Shown here one piece after another: positions 1 to 11,600 of a stretch of DNA of 64,000 bases. Below the pieces are notes generated by a model. That model was not told where the DNA came from, did no database searches, and saw nothing but the letters and a program-made list of their open reading frames with translations. The stretch comes from Haliotis asinina (Eukaryota; Mollusca; Gastropoda; Lepetellida; Haliotidae), in the NCBI RefSeq assembly GCF_037392515.1, contig NC_090291.1:14951001-15015000 (forward strand), in the 5' to 3' direction. Each line of letters begins with the position of its first letter. Within the stretch, counting starts at the first letter, position 1. Both the position numbers and the translations under genes were made by a program.

Positions 1-60
1 ACGTGTCAAAATAGCCCGGATATTTTGTTGTTTGTTTATTTGATGGAAGACTTGATCCTC

Positions 61-205
61 AGTAACTCATGGTTGTAGTGTGAGGCGACTAACGAGATTT
101 GGGGGTTACGGCTCACTTACATGGGTGACACATGTCATCGTATCCCAACTACGTAGAATGAGGCTCATGCTGATGATCACTTCCACTCTTTCCACAAATG
201 GTCTT
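61..205 (-). repeat. SINE family A copy (5' part), reverse
   Basis: Matches the reverse complement of the SINE repeated throughout this window: remnants of the GGTTGCTGAAG, CGTTAGTCGCC, ACATGTGTCA and AGCATGAGC blocks occur in the right order. It is diverged and lacks the GAGT-rich end, so it is an old truncated copy. Confidence 0.7.
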
Positions 206-451
206 CTCTCTTAAAGGGAGTATTCTGCCTGGTAATAAACCATGGTCGGTACATTGACAGTGGATCGACTCTTAAAGGCACAAAATGTATCTTACGAAAT
301 CGATGACTACAGAATGGTAGTAAATATATGTTTGGGTTTTTACCCTTTTATTTGTTTGTTTTTTCAATTATATTAATCTTCATAATTACGATCCGATCCT
401 TTACATGCAAAAGTGGTTCCTGACATTTGAAAACTGCATTTCAACAGGTCC

Positions 452-453
<2 letters not shown>

Positions 454-536
<83 letters not shown>
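454..536. repeat. (GT)n microsatellite
   Basis: An uninterrupted GT dinucleotide run of about 41 units. The perfect state suggests it is young and likely length-variable. Confidence 0.97.
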
Positions 537-537
<1 letters not shown>

Positions 538-1035
538 TTACAAATATAGTAAGAATTAGCAGGAATCGAAGATGAGGTCGAGACTGCCTGATATTCGACA
601 TATCCTTCGATATTTTGACTGGAGTCAGCCATACGTACTCACAGCTCCATACAGCACTATGTGATTAAGGAAATGTAACTTAAGCACTATTGTCATGAAT
701 GAGTATAGTGAGTGTTACGTGAAGGGGAAGTCCGAGCCGGAAACACGTGCCATACATGTTTGCAAATATAGAGACAACAGCGGGTCTAGGTTGTAATTGT
801 ATCGTCTCAAATCTGTAACGTGAAGGTAGATCGGAGCATGAGGTGGAAAACGAAGGAGTGGCGGTTCATTACAGTAACCTGGTTACAGATACCCAAACAT
901 TCTCATATGGTATGCGGTATTAACAACGTGGTGACGAAAATATATGTATATTGTGTTGTGTGCAGGTCCATTTCGAACCGTGCATGCATACATAGCTAGT
1001 TTACGAACGCGTGAGTGGATGAGTAAATATCGTTT

Positions 1036-1140
1036 AACGTGGCTCTTACGAATATTCAAGAAATATCGCGGCGGGGGACACCTCAAATGGGTTCCATTCA
1101 CTGTTCTCATTATGGGGAATTGAACCCGGGTCTTCGCAAC
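1036..1140 (-). repeat. SINE family B (tRNA-derived) copy, partial
   Basis: Carries the GGAATTGAACCCGGGTC block, which is a pol III B-box on the minus strand, after a GGGGGACACC segment typical of family B. A second, more decayed piece (GACACCAGAAATGGG then ACGAACGAACG) follows at about 1230-1330. Confidence 0.7.
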
Positions 1141-1985
1141 AGAGACAACTGTACAATAATTCCGTTAATATTTATATATCGTCACACAGTGGGTACAAGT
1201 TGTGAGTGACTGAGTTTGGTATTAAGACACTTTTATCAATATTAAAACAAGATCATGGTTTGGGACACCAGAAATGGGTTTCACACCCTGTAACGTGACG
1301 AACGAACGATTAAACCACGGGACTAACATAACGCCCCTGAACACAAATAGGGTGTGCGTAATATATCGTCACATACTGGCTACAAGTAGCGAGTGACTGG
1401 TAGAACAGGATTACCTGACGTGACCCCTTCTAGGGTTTGTTATACTCAGTAGAGCGGTGCACCGAATCCTACTGAGACTAAGTTTACTTAGACTGAACAT
1501 CATCAATAAAAAATCTATTAAGCGTTTCTAAAGGTGCATTGTTGACAAATTAGCAGAGGCACACGAACGCAGCCGTCCATTGCACATTCTGCTGTGAAGA
1601 GTTGCATGCGAGGATGTGCCAGGATCTGCCGCTGTAACGTCACTTTTTTCAACACCGTATCCGCTTTCGCCAAAGCGATAAACGTAACGATTTCTCACTA
1701 AAGTCTTTCCTATTTAACAAGTCATAATATAAATGAAAATCAACAGCAAATATTATACTGACCGAAACAAATAAGGATACGTCACTTCATCGCTGCGTTC
1801 CTCTTTTATTCTCATATTCTCACAACCCATGCGATACACATTTTGTGAACAAATCTGGAAAAGAATAATGGACCACTTGTGCTTTCATGTCTTCCCTTAT
1901 TTTTTTTACTCAGTATACAAGGCATCTCAATTTGTCTTTATCTTTAAGTAACACGTAAAAGAGTCATGGACGATACCGAAACATC

Positions 1986-2886
1986 CTACCCACGGTTCAA
2001 GCGCAGGTAAGATGATGAATGAGCAGCCCATGGAAACAGTTCACAGTAAGTCGGAGGAGTGTCAGTGATGACGTCACTGATGACGTCGGAGTCATACGGT
2101 GGAGGGTGAGGGTTTGTGCCCGATTGGGTGGAAATGATGTGCACGGGAGATGAAGAATCTGAAGTTGGGAGGGATTCGTGAAGAGGTGGAGCTGACGGCA
2201 CGCTTCTGTCTGTCGCATCACCCATGGGAATCGCACGCAAGTTTCTACACCTCTCCGTACACCTGTGTTCTTTCAAAACAGCCTGGATCCCTTCAGCTCC
2301 TTTGTCGCTATGACCGTACGTCCGAGAAACAGAATACACCATCACCTCCTTCCACCCCTTTCAGCCCACAGATGACAAGCTCCCCTTGCGACTCGTGATA
2401 CGAGAAGTGTACCAGTTCATCCAAAACCTTGCAATCTTTCACGTTCCTACCCACACTGTCCACAAACGTACTTTCTTCACCATACACCTCTTCAATGAAA
2501 ACCATCTCCCCATCTCTCACTTTCCGGCCTAATGTCTTCATCAGCCATGACGTTGCTATCTTCATCGACGCTACCATAGGCGAATTGGCTGATATTGGGA
2601 ACATATCGGTCTTGCTGGCTGTTCTCATAGATTCAGTTACCTTTCGCAATTGATTGTACCTCTTCAGACTATTTTGCCACGGGTTTTTGGAGGAACAGGG
2701 CTTTGATAGAGGAAAGCTGACCGCCACTGTGTCGCCTGATCGTAACGTACCATACAGATCTCCGGCTAGAGTTATCGTTCCTGTTTCTTTTGATACGTCA
2801 TATCCGCTTTTGTCAAGTATGGCTACTCTGTGTCCATGAGGTTCTGTGGTGTACGTGGAACTATGTTTCCGGAAAAATATACCCAT
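1986..2886 (-). CDS. Divergent alpha-kinase domain protein, frame broken near 2320
   Basis: An atypical (alpha-kinase/eEF2K/TRPM7-type) protein kinase domain. The first reading frame (2886 to 2308, 192 aa; start MGIFF in good context CACCATGG, just after a possible splice acceptor TTTTGCAG) shows the C-lobe signatures: FIEE at residues 130-133, then FSYHESQGELVICGLKGV at 161-178, which aligns with the family's FSHxTYxxSxGxLLVLDLQGV. The second frame (stop at 1986) continues with YGHSDKGAEGIQ and EHRCTERCRNL, the family's zinc-binding HxCxxxC end. The two frames overlap at about 2308-2345 and join only through a net one-base shift, so this is a pseudogene, an assembly error or a frame-shifting gene. 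The DLQG Asp is Gly here, so catalysis is doubtful. The last 70 residues are Pro/Ser-rich with PSAPP, PPPY and PPTY motifs. Family assignment is fairly sure; the function is unknown. Confidence 0.72.
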
Positions 2887-3374
2887 GGTGAAGTTTTTTC
2901 TGCAAAATTGTAAAAGGTAATTAAACACATATAATACACTTGACATTTAACCGATCAGTATACAAGCTAATAATACTAGTGAATAAGAGTCTATGAACAG
3001 TTTTGTATGAAGAAGACTTTAAATAAATTCAGCTAAAACGAAACCAGAGTGACAGACGACTAAAGAATATTCTTTAATTATAGATGAAGTGAAACACTGT
3101 TGTATCGAAGTTAAAAGGACATACGCAGTTGCTTCAAGTTATCCGGTGTTCGACACGACCGAAAAATAAGGAGTAATTAAGGAATGCACAGTGACCCATG
3201 TTCGATACTACTGTGTTTGACAGTTTTCGGTTTCAAACTGATCGACCTATTCGTTATTCCAGAACTACATTTTGAATCATATATTTGAATTTACTGACAT
3301 GAAAACATTCACAATACTTTGCTAACGTTGCAATACCTGTACAGTGATAATAAATGAACAACTTAACAGAGAGT

Positions 3375-3490
3375 GAGTTTTGTTTTACGTTTCTTCATGG
3401 GCTTCACACATTGTACCCATGAGGGGAATCGAACCCGGGTCTTCCACGTTACGAGCGATCGCTTTAAGCAGTAGGCTACCACACAGCCCA
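3375..3490 (-). repeat. SINE family B copy
   Basis: Contains GGGCTTCACACATTGTACCC, GGAATCGAACCCGGGTC (B-box on the minus strand) and TAGGCTACC, the tRNA-related head of family B. Confidence 0.8.
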
Positions 3491-3940
3491 TAAAACTAAA
3501 ACAGTGTCGTCATAAACAGAGTGAAGATTATGGCTCACCTTATCTGATACCTGCAGCTCAGAGGGCTACCAACAATTCCCCATGCACATTTGGCAACTTC
3601 AGATGCCAATTCTGTTTTATAAACGCATGTTTTGTCACGTGTTCAATGTTTACAGTCAGAAATACGCACAAGTCATTTTGTTTAGGTCCTAGGAAAAAAC
3701 GCACTTGTTCATTCAATTTTTCCTTGCGGTCACCCGTCACATTATACAAGCTTGGTTGCTCAAAGTTATGTTTATCCTTTTTCAAATTTCTTTGACGCGT
3801 TGCTATCAATAAATGTTTATTTATATTGCCAGCACATGATGCAACACTGACAGTCATAACTATACAACGAATCAGTTTCCAGTTGTGTGATCACGACGAC
3901 AAGCCAGTGGCACATCCGGGTTAGAATGTATCCTGAGCTT

Positions 3941-4164
3941 ACCGGATCCCGATTAGAATTGATCTTCCGTAACCCATGTTTGTGGTAAACGGCGACTAAC
4001 GGGATCAGGTGGTCAGGCTCGCTGACATGGTTGAGACACGTCATCGTATCCCTGCTGCGTACATTTATGCTCACGTTGGTCTAGACTCGAATATTTAAAG
4101 AGCGCTGTCATATAGCTGGAATATTGCTGAGTTAAGCTCTTGACTCACTCACTCACTCATTCAC
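3941..4164 (-). repeat. SINE family A copy, near full length
   Basis: Reverse-complement order of the family is visible: GTAACCCATG, GGCGACTAACGGGATC, GTGGTCAGGCTCGCTGAC, then ATATAGCTGGAATATTGCTG and a CACTCACTCACTCACTCA tail. Confidence 0.88.
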
Positions 4165-4213
4165 ATGGAATACCTTACAAATGCAAACGACCCCCTAAAT
4201 ATCATTCAATATG

Positions 4214-4375
4214 CCGCCAACCCATCCAAAATGTCACTAACTGGATCGGGTGGTCCTGCCCACAGATTTGGTTGACACATGTCATCGCATCGCAGTTGCG
4301 TAGACAGATGCTCATGCTGTTGATCACTGGATTGAAATGGCATGCTGCTACGTGCGGCGTAAAACAACAAACAAA
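4214..4375 (-). repeat. SINE family A copy with internal deletion
   Basis: TGGATCGGGTGGTC, TTGGTTGACACATGTCATCG and CTCATGCTGTTGATCACTGG are present, followed directly by TACGTGCGGCGTAAAAC, so the middle part is deleted. It lies right after another family A copy. Confidence 0.8.
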
Positions 4376-4966
4376 CAAACCGTTCTAGAACACGAGTAGT
4401 TTACAAGATACACAACATAAGAAATGACTCTTTTTCTACAGATTTTGCACACACAAACGTGAGTCTTTTTATAAATGTAAAATAGTTGAACGCATATCGG
4501 TTATTTTTAACACCAACACGTCTGTGTCGAAGCTTTAAGTGGGTCACTTGTACAAACATTCTACATGAGTCACACCCTGAATTAGAGCTTAAGACTGTTG
4601 CATCATGGTAATTTGAACAATTACATGCACCCACTGCGTTGGTAATAAGCAGGTCGCATTCCTAGCATGCACAATGAACTTAAATTATAAGGCATAACCT
4701 GCATCAGTGGGTCTATATATAGATTCCCTGGCTTTACCTATCACCTTTAAACGTATTATAAATAACCGGAGCGTGGTGCACTGATGACTCTCCGTGATAA
4801 ACGACCTATCTTGAATGACGCAGTGTGATTATACTTTCTCGGAGTTAGATCGGTGTGACAAATATTCGGGTAAGATTAGATGTCCTTCAAATAAATATTT
4901 TAAAAAATAACAGTTGTTTGTGTGTTGTTTCTAACCGTGCACTCATCTGAATGGTGCGGTCTGTAA

Positions 4967-5175
4967 ATTATCGAGTCTGGACCAGATAATCCAGTGATCA
5001 ACAACATGAGCATCGATCAATATATCAACTGAGATACGATGACATGTGTCAACCAAGTCAGCGAGCCTGACCACCCGATCCCGTTAGTCACCTCTTACGA
5101 TAGCATTGGTGCTGAAGGCCAATTCCAACTGAACTCATTACCGATCTGAATGCCGATCCCTGTATTCAGGGAGGG
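4967..5175 (+). repeat. SINE family A copy
   Basis: Forward copy: AAATTATCGAGTCTGGACCA, AATCCAGTGATCAACA, ATGACATGTGTCAACCAAG and CGAGCCTGACCACCCGATCC are readable; the 3' part beyond is decayed. Confidence 0.85.
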
Positions 5176-5567
5176 AAGGGAGGCCTGTCTGGTGGAAGAG
5201 CGCTGCGATCGGGACACGCTGTCCCGCGTTCCCGGGTACAATTGGTCGACACCTAAGATCTACTTACATTAAGACTCGCATGATGTTCGACCCCAAACAA
5301 CTGAGAAGTATCACTTTGACTGGATTCTTTTTGAATAGGGACCAGACAATCCAGTGACTGATTTCGTGAGCAACGACCCAAGAGCTGCTTGGATATATGT
5401 CTTGAATTTCTTCATAGTTATTCAACAGGAATAATTATATTGTCTGAGTTTGTTTTTGTTTTTTACTACACAACTCACATAATCATGATTTGGCTAAAAT
5501 AGAGCTGATTTTCACCCACTCACTCACTCTGCTTGGTAATAACATAATCCAAGAGTTTGTCTCCCTC

Positions 5568-5573
5568 TTTATT
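5568..5573 (-). terminator. Polyadenylation signal AATAAA of the GH16 gene
   Basis: AATAAA on the minus strand, about 47 bases after the TGA stop at 5620-5622. Position fits a short 3' untranslated region. Confidence 0.6.
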
Positions 5574-5619
5574 GACCCGAGCGTTCCCTGGAATACAGAT
5601 TCCAAAATATTCATACTTT

Positions 5620-8600
5620 TCAGTAACTCCAAATCTTGACGGACTTGACCGCCATTGCTGCCTTCTCGCCCTTCCATGTCGGATACCACTTGTCCTTGGC
5701 CTCCCAGAATGTTTTGTCCGACTGGCCAGCTGTTGGACACGTGTTGCACCAGGGTTTGGGGTAAGGGGAGTTCTGGACGTTGTCGGGGAAGTAGCCGAGG
5801 GTACCGCCGACAGCGACGTTGAATTGGAAGTGGAACTAAAACAGAGGAGTGAAGCAAAACAGTCAGTGACCGTTCGACGTCATTTGAGAGGTTAAGTGTG
5901 GTTTTTAGCGATATTCCAGCAATATCACGGCAGGGGACACCAGAAATACTGAGTATATTGAGTGTGCCGGGCTTTCAATATGCAAGTATGTATTATACGT
6001 CTGATGTAGAACTCTTTAAGTGAGGCATGTGATAGTTGATAAACCAAAAAACAGTTAAACATACATTTTTACAGTTTCATTCATTTCTAGCAGAATAACA
6101 CTATACTTTGAGACTGACCTCATTGTAGGAAGACGTTATCTGGAGTTTATTTTTGCATGTGTGTGTATTCAAACAGCTGCGCCATAGAGGTGACCCATAT
6201 TCGTGATGTATTCATGCTATAGTTTTGGACCTCGTATGATGATTACCACGGTGAAATACTTGAAAGCTCAAAATATACTGAAATCGCTATCTATATCGCC
6301 TCAGCAAAGCCGTAACACTCACATACCCTTGGAAGAAAGAGGCTGAGCAGAATTCCGGGATTTCGGGATTTCTGCGATTTCCATGTTGCTCTATACAATA
6401 GAGTGAAGACCTTTTTCTTTGGGACTTCCGTTCATGCCAAAATCATATTTTCTGATGGTATAGAGGATGGTTTGAGCATCCTCTTATCCTCACACTTTCC
6501 CCGGTCATGTAGGCCTGATATCTCATCCCATAATTTAAACTCAATCCTCCTATCTGCTGTAGAAGCGGAGTGCGACATGGAGCGCAAGCGCTAGAGAGTA
6601 AACAAAAAAGTCCACGGTGTTATGAGAACGTATCCCAGTACTCACCTCCTGGTCAAATGGGGCGTCCTTGCCATGCCCAGCCCATGGGTTGATGCCACTG
6701 AACCCTCCGAATGAAAAGTACCCGTTTGAGGGAGTAGGCTGGTTCAAAATGACGTCACCGTCAACGGAGATGCTGCAATGTTTCAAGAAAATATCAGGGA
6801 GCGTGTATTTAATTTGGATAACTTCTCCCCTATTCCTTTCACATTTCTGAATAAAATGTGTTTAAATCCAATCAAATCAGCAGGAGTCCTTCTGTTTCGT
6901 TTGTATCTTCCCAAAACACAGACCTCCCAAAACACAGACCTCCCAAAACGCAGACCCGTTAAAACAACACTTGCTATGGTTGGTTACATCCGTAATTTGT
7001 GGGTTGTACCCTTGACTGAGAAAAATGGTATCAGCCATAAAACGAATTTTGACAATGTAGCACGTGATCCTTTATTTCATCAACATTCATTCAACCAATA
7101 ATATTTAAAAGTTGTAAAATAGTTAAGTAATATTCATGTAGGGGATCTGATAAGAGTAATGTTTTACATGACATGCGTGTTTTAAGATTTGATGGCTGTG
7201 ACCAGGAGTGAGATGTTTATTTTGGAAACTATATTCCTGAACATAACTACGAACATTTTACTAATTATGTAAATGCTGAACTGTCTTACGATATTACAAT
7301 TGCAGAAATTATATCTGCAAGAGACTGAACTGAATACGTCATCAGGAGACGAGGGTATCCCAGGAGAACTTTGTAATGAAATTAAGGATATTATAACACC
7401 TACATATAAAAAAGGAAATAATAAAGTAATAAAGAATCTGGTAACTATAGGGCATATCCTTGTTGAACACTTTGTGTAAGTAATTTTACATCTATCATAA
7501 ACAAAGTGATCAATACCTTTGTCGGGAAAGATGTTATTGGTGAACACCAAAGGGTTGGGGAAGGGGATTAGAAAAAAGATTCCATAATTGACAACATATT
7601 GTTCAATTTATTGTTCAAAAGCATCTAACTTGAAGAAAACGCAGATTCTATTATGCTTTCTATGACAATGTGAGGTCTGCCGTGGCTGTCTGAGAGAAAA
7701 CTATCTGATTATTCTGACCGTTCCACCGGTATTAGACAAGGATGTCCACTTACGCCTATGTCGTTCTCCACATTCATTAAAGTGTGGGCCAGACCATTCA
7801 TTAATCAAGGGTGACCAGCATGCCCCAATTAATTAGTGCGCATTTCTATCTGCGTTTTGGGAGGTCTGCGTTATGGGAGTAAACAGTTTTGTTTATGGTT
7901 GAATGTTTGTTTTATGACTGATTTTCATAACAGTAACCGCTGCTGCTATGTTACTTGGATCTCTGGTTACTATTTCCAGCTACGATACCAAGGTATATAA
8001 TCGAGTTAGACTGGCCTTAAACCTACACAATGCCACTTGCATCCCAGTCCATAGTGTAGGTGTGGAAGTCGTCAGCCCAGGTGCCTCCGGATGTGAATCT
8101 GCAAACAGTTATCTCCCTTGATTCATGGTCACATGTAACAACGTTCCCGATACATGAGTAGGTAGCCTAGTGGTTGAAGTGTTCGCCATGCAGAAGACCC
8201 GAGTTCGATTCCCAGCACGGGTACAACTTGTGAAGCCCCGTCGTGATATTGCTGGAATATTGCTCTCTTATGAAATGTTTCTCACACTGTAATCGTATTT
8301 CATAAATTATATCATACATCTTGATTTCAGAAACATTTTTATATTTTTCAGATATATCAGATACGAGCAGGAATGGTAAAGCGTAATAAAATTATGTTTC
8401 AATATAATTTGTGAACATATGTCTCTTTAGCCTTAAACTTAAGAAACTATTTTGTTATTTCTCGTCACATTTTCCGATAAGGGAAAAAACAGGAAATTCC
8501 GACTGTTGGGTTGACATGAAAGAACCCATAAACATGTTATCGGAATAAATGTGTGAAAGTATGAGCACCAAGCCACCTACTTTCCCTGTGTGGTCTTTGG

Positions 8601-11600
8601 CCAGCTGTCACTTCCGGGATTGGGCCCCCAGTGTAGCGTCGACATTATTCTTTGAATACCGATGTTTCCATAGTGAAGGTTACCTGTCAGTGAAATACGT
8701 GATGCTTCGTCATCCATATTAATGAAGTCGCTAAGCAATATTGCTGGAATATTGATAATTGCGGCATAAAACCATGGGCACTCACTCATGAAAACTGAGG
8801 GACAAAGTAGAGCATATGATCGGATTACAACATCTTTTATTGTATCGTATTGTACTTCAAAGCGGCGTTTTAGTCTGTATCTGTATAATGCTGTGCAGCA
8901 AGGCTAGGAGCTAATCCCACATATAGTATAAATACGAATTTAGTATTCATAATATTTGGCTTATTTTGTCTGTTGCACTTGCTTTCGCGTTAGCTTACGA
9001 AAGGTTTGGACGTCAGATTTCTCTTTTGTTTGCAAAATAAAATTGTAGTTTCTTGTAATCAGTATTTGTCAAGAATAATAACTTTTCTTTGAGCTTTTGT
9101 AATCAATAGAATAATAACACGCAGACTTTGATACTAAATCAACGAATATATCTGTTTGTAAACAATGCAAGACTATAAGTAGATCAGTCATAGTAAGGGC
9201 GATCTACTTTTATTTACGCTTTTGGAAACAACGACTTAACAACGGTCATGAAATCGCTTGATATTTAACTGCTATAAAGAACTTGGGATATATTAGGTGC
9301 CCTTTTTCAGATTTTATCATTTTGTTATAGCTGCATATTCTGAAATTTTGTTTCATTAGAACTAATACTGGTTTTCACATAAGTGACATCTGACGTAACG
9401 TTTTATGTAATATTATTTCATCACTTACATCTTGCTTCCACCATGTCTATTTCACCGGAGGCTGGCCATCCGCCATACACGAAAGACTTGGGCATCAACC
9501 AGATGGCTGCAAAATATAGGCTCATTCTGCATTGGTATGGGGAGATTGATTTGAGAATTGGTTAAAATATTATTATTGATGATTGATGCAAACATCGAAA
9601 ATAACTGGCTAGTGTCATTAATTTTATTACATTTTCTTGATGTCTTTGTTAATGAACGCAAAAATAAAGAAAAAACATGGAGTACTTGGAAATTGCGAAA
9701 GAATCATTTTTTTTTTTTTTTTTGCAAATTTCTGATATTCAAAGTATGTTAGGAGCATAAATTTACTGGAGTCTTTAAAATAACTTAAATCTTGACATGG
9801 AACGGGGTCTCAGTGCTTATGAAGTGTAAATTTAATGTCACAGACAAAACCAACCTTGTGAAAAATATTGTTGATACAACAAGTTTGTAAACATATTGTT
9901 TGTGTTCGATTACGGGAAAATATGATCGATTGTTTGGTCTTCTAGTCACTGAAACCAATCCTCAGTTATTTCAGCTGATCGGACCACCACTAGCATATGC
10001 CTACACTGCCATGTTACATATGTCAAAAGTCAGTAAATCTATATTTAGACCTACTAATGCAGGGAGTGTGTTATAATGTGTTTCTTGTGCATGCAGACAG
10101 TGCATGCATTAATGTATATCAGCTGAGTTGTAAGCATCATGTAGGGCCAGTTTCAAACTGCATGTTGTTCCAGCCATGTTTAACATATGTTTGCACTCCA
10201 ACCTATCCATGTAAAGCTCCTTCGTGAGCTCGTCACTTAGTAAATCTGAAAGTAGTCGTTATTTAATTAAGAAAACTTACTATTAATCTCAATATCAACT
10301 TCATCATAGGTACTAATAGTCTGGTTTCGTTTAAGCACGTCCATAATGGCGTTTTCAAGCACAATTATAGGGACGTCTTCGAGCACATCCAAGTGACTTC
10401 TTGAAGCACATCAATAGGGAGGCAAAATATAATTCTGTAACGCTGCTTACCTGGCCAGATCCAGTCTCCTTCTGGCAACCTGGCTACCATCTCGACACGA
10501 CCATACTTGAAGTCCACTAGCGAGATGAGCTTGGCTGAGAGGATAGGAGGGATGAGGGAATCTTTGGCATCCCGCTTGCAGCCGTACCACCGGGAGTCGG
10601 TACAGATCCCCCACTGTTCTGTAACGGAGCACAGTTCAGTCCAAATACAGCGTGGGATGTATCCGTCAAATGTACGATGTTTTCGTATTTCGATATATAC
10701 ACATAGAACTTAGTTGAGCAACAAGGGCCATATCCTACGATTGGACGAGCACCGATCTTAACTCTTTGGAGGATATCTGGGACACGATTGGTCGTCGCGT
10801 GCAATAAAAGGACCCTTCTGTACAGAACCTAGTCACATTGGAAGCTGATTCCACGAGGAATGGGGTACACTGCTCCTTCAGTGGATCAGGAGGGAATTAT
10901 AGTCATAAATTTAACATGGATTCCAATCATTTTGTCATTTTGAGTCAAAGAATCATAAGGATCAGAAATAGAGTATACGTATAGAAAATCTATCATTGCA
11001 AAAATACAGGGGATGCTTAATTAAGTTCTTTGTAGATACTGTTCGGTACCGTTGTACAATGAGATCTTAGATGTACTCATAATCCCCATACCTTAAGATA
11101 CAGATACCAATACCCTAGCGCTAAGGTTTTTTTTAGAAAAACAGCGCCCTAATCTCATACAGTTCGGCCGAAGCAAGTACGTTTTTTGATTGATTAACCG
11201 TGGCGTACGTCGTATGTTAGTCAAAGAATGTTGTGTTGAATACTAGTAACTCTCTATTTTCATTACACACAGTTTCTATTGTCATGACAAATGCTTTCTT
11301 TCTACAATCAAGGTCACACTGACCTGATTGCTGGGTCAAGGTAAAGGTCATGGCTCACATAATCAAAAGCTATTTGAGCCTCTTGAAAGAAGGAACGCAG
11401 GGTAGCCTAATGGTTAAAGCGTTCGCTTGTCACGCCGAAGGTCCGGTTTCGATTTCCTAAATATAGGTACACATTGTAATGAGTGAAGCCCGTTTATGGC
11501 GCCCCCTGCTGTGATACTGAATACGCCGTAAAATTCAACTCGCTCACTTTTCACACTAAAAATCAGAAGATAACAATATGATATAACATTTCTACAGATG

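Larger units (their letters stand above)
1..1985. other. Intergenic region, no gene recognised
   Basis: No coding exon can be supported here. The stretch holds degraded SINE pieces near 61-205, 1036-1140 and 1230-1330 and a long GT microsatellite at 454-536. The open frames across the microsatellite are simple-repeat artefacts. The part next to the alpha-kinase gene (about 1800-1985) is probably its 3' untranslated region: AATAAA occurs on the minus strand at about 1805-1810. Confidence 0.6.
2947..5619. other. Intergenic region with SINEs, no gene recognised
   Basis: Separates the alpha-kinase gene from the 3' end of the GH16 gene. It holds family B SINE sequence at 3375-3490 and family A copies at 3941-4164, 4214-4375 and 4967-5175. 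A minus-strand open frame at 3558-3857 has no recognisable domain. The end near 5568-5573 (AATAAA on the minus strand) is probably the polyadenylation signal of the GH16 gene. Confidence 0.6.

Noticed and set aside
401-632. Poly-(Thr-His) open frames
   Set aside because: Produced by the (GT)n microsatellite.
3558-3857. Unique 99-codon open frame on the minus strand
   Set aside because: No recognisable family, no clear splice sites, no link to the neighbouring gene; the sequence alone cannot tell it from chance.
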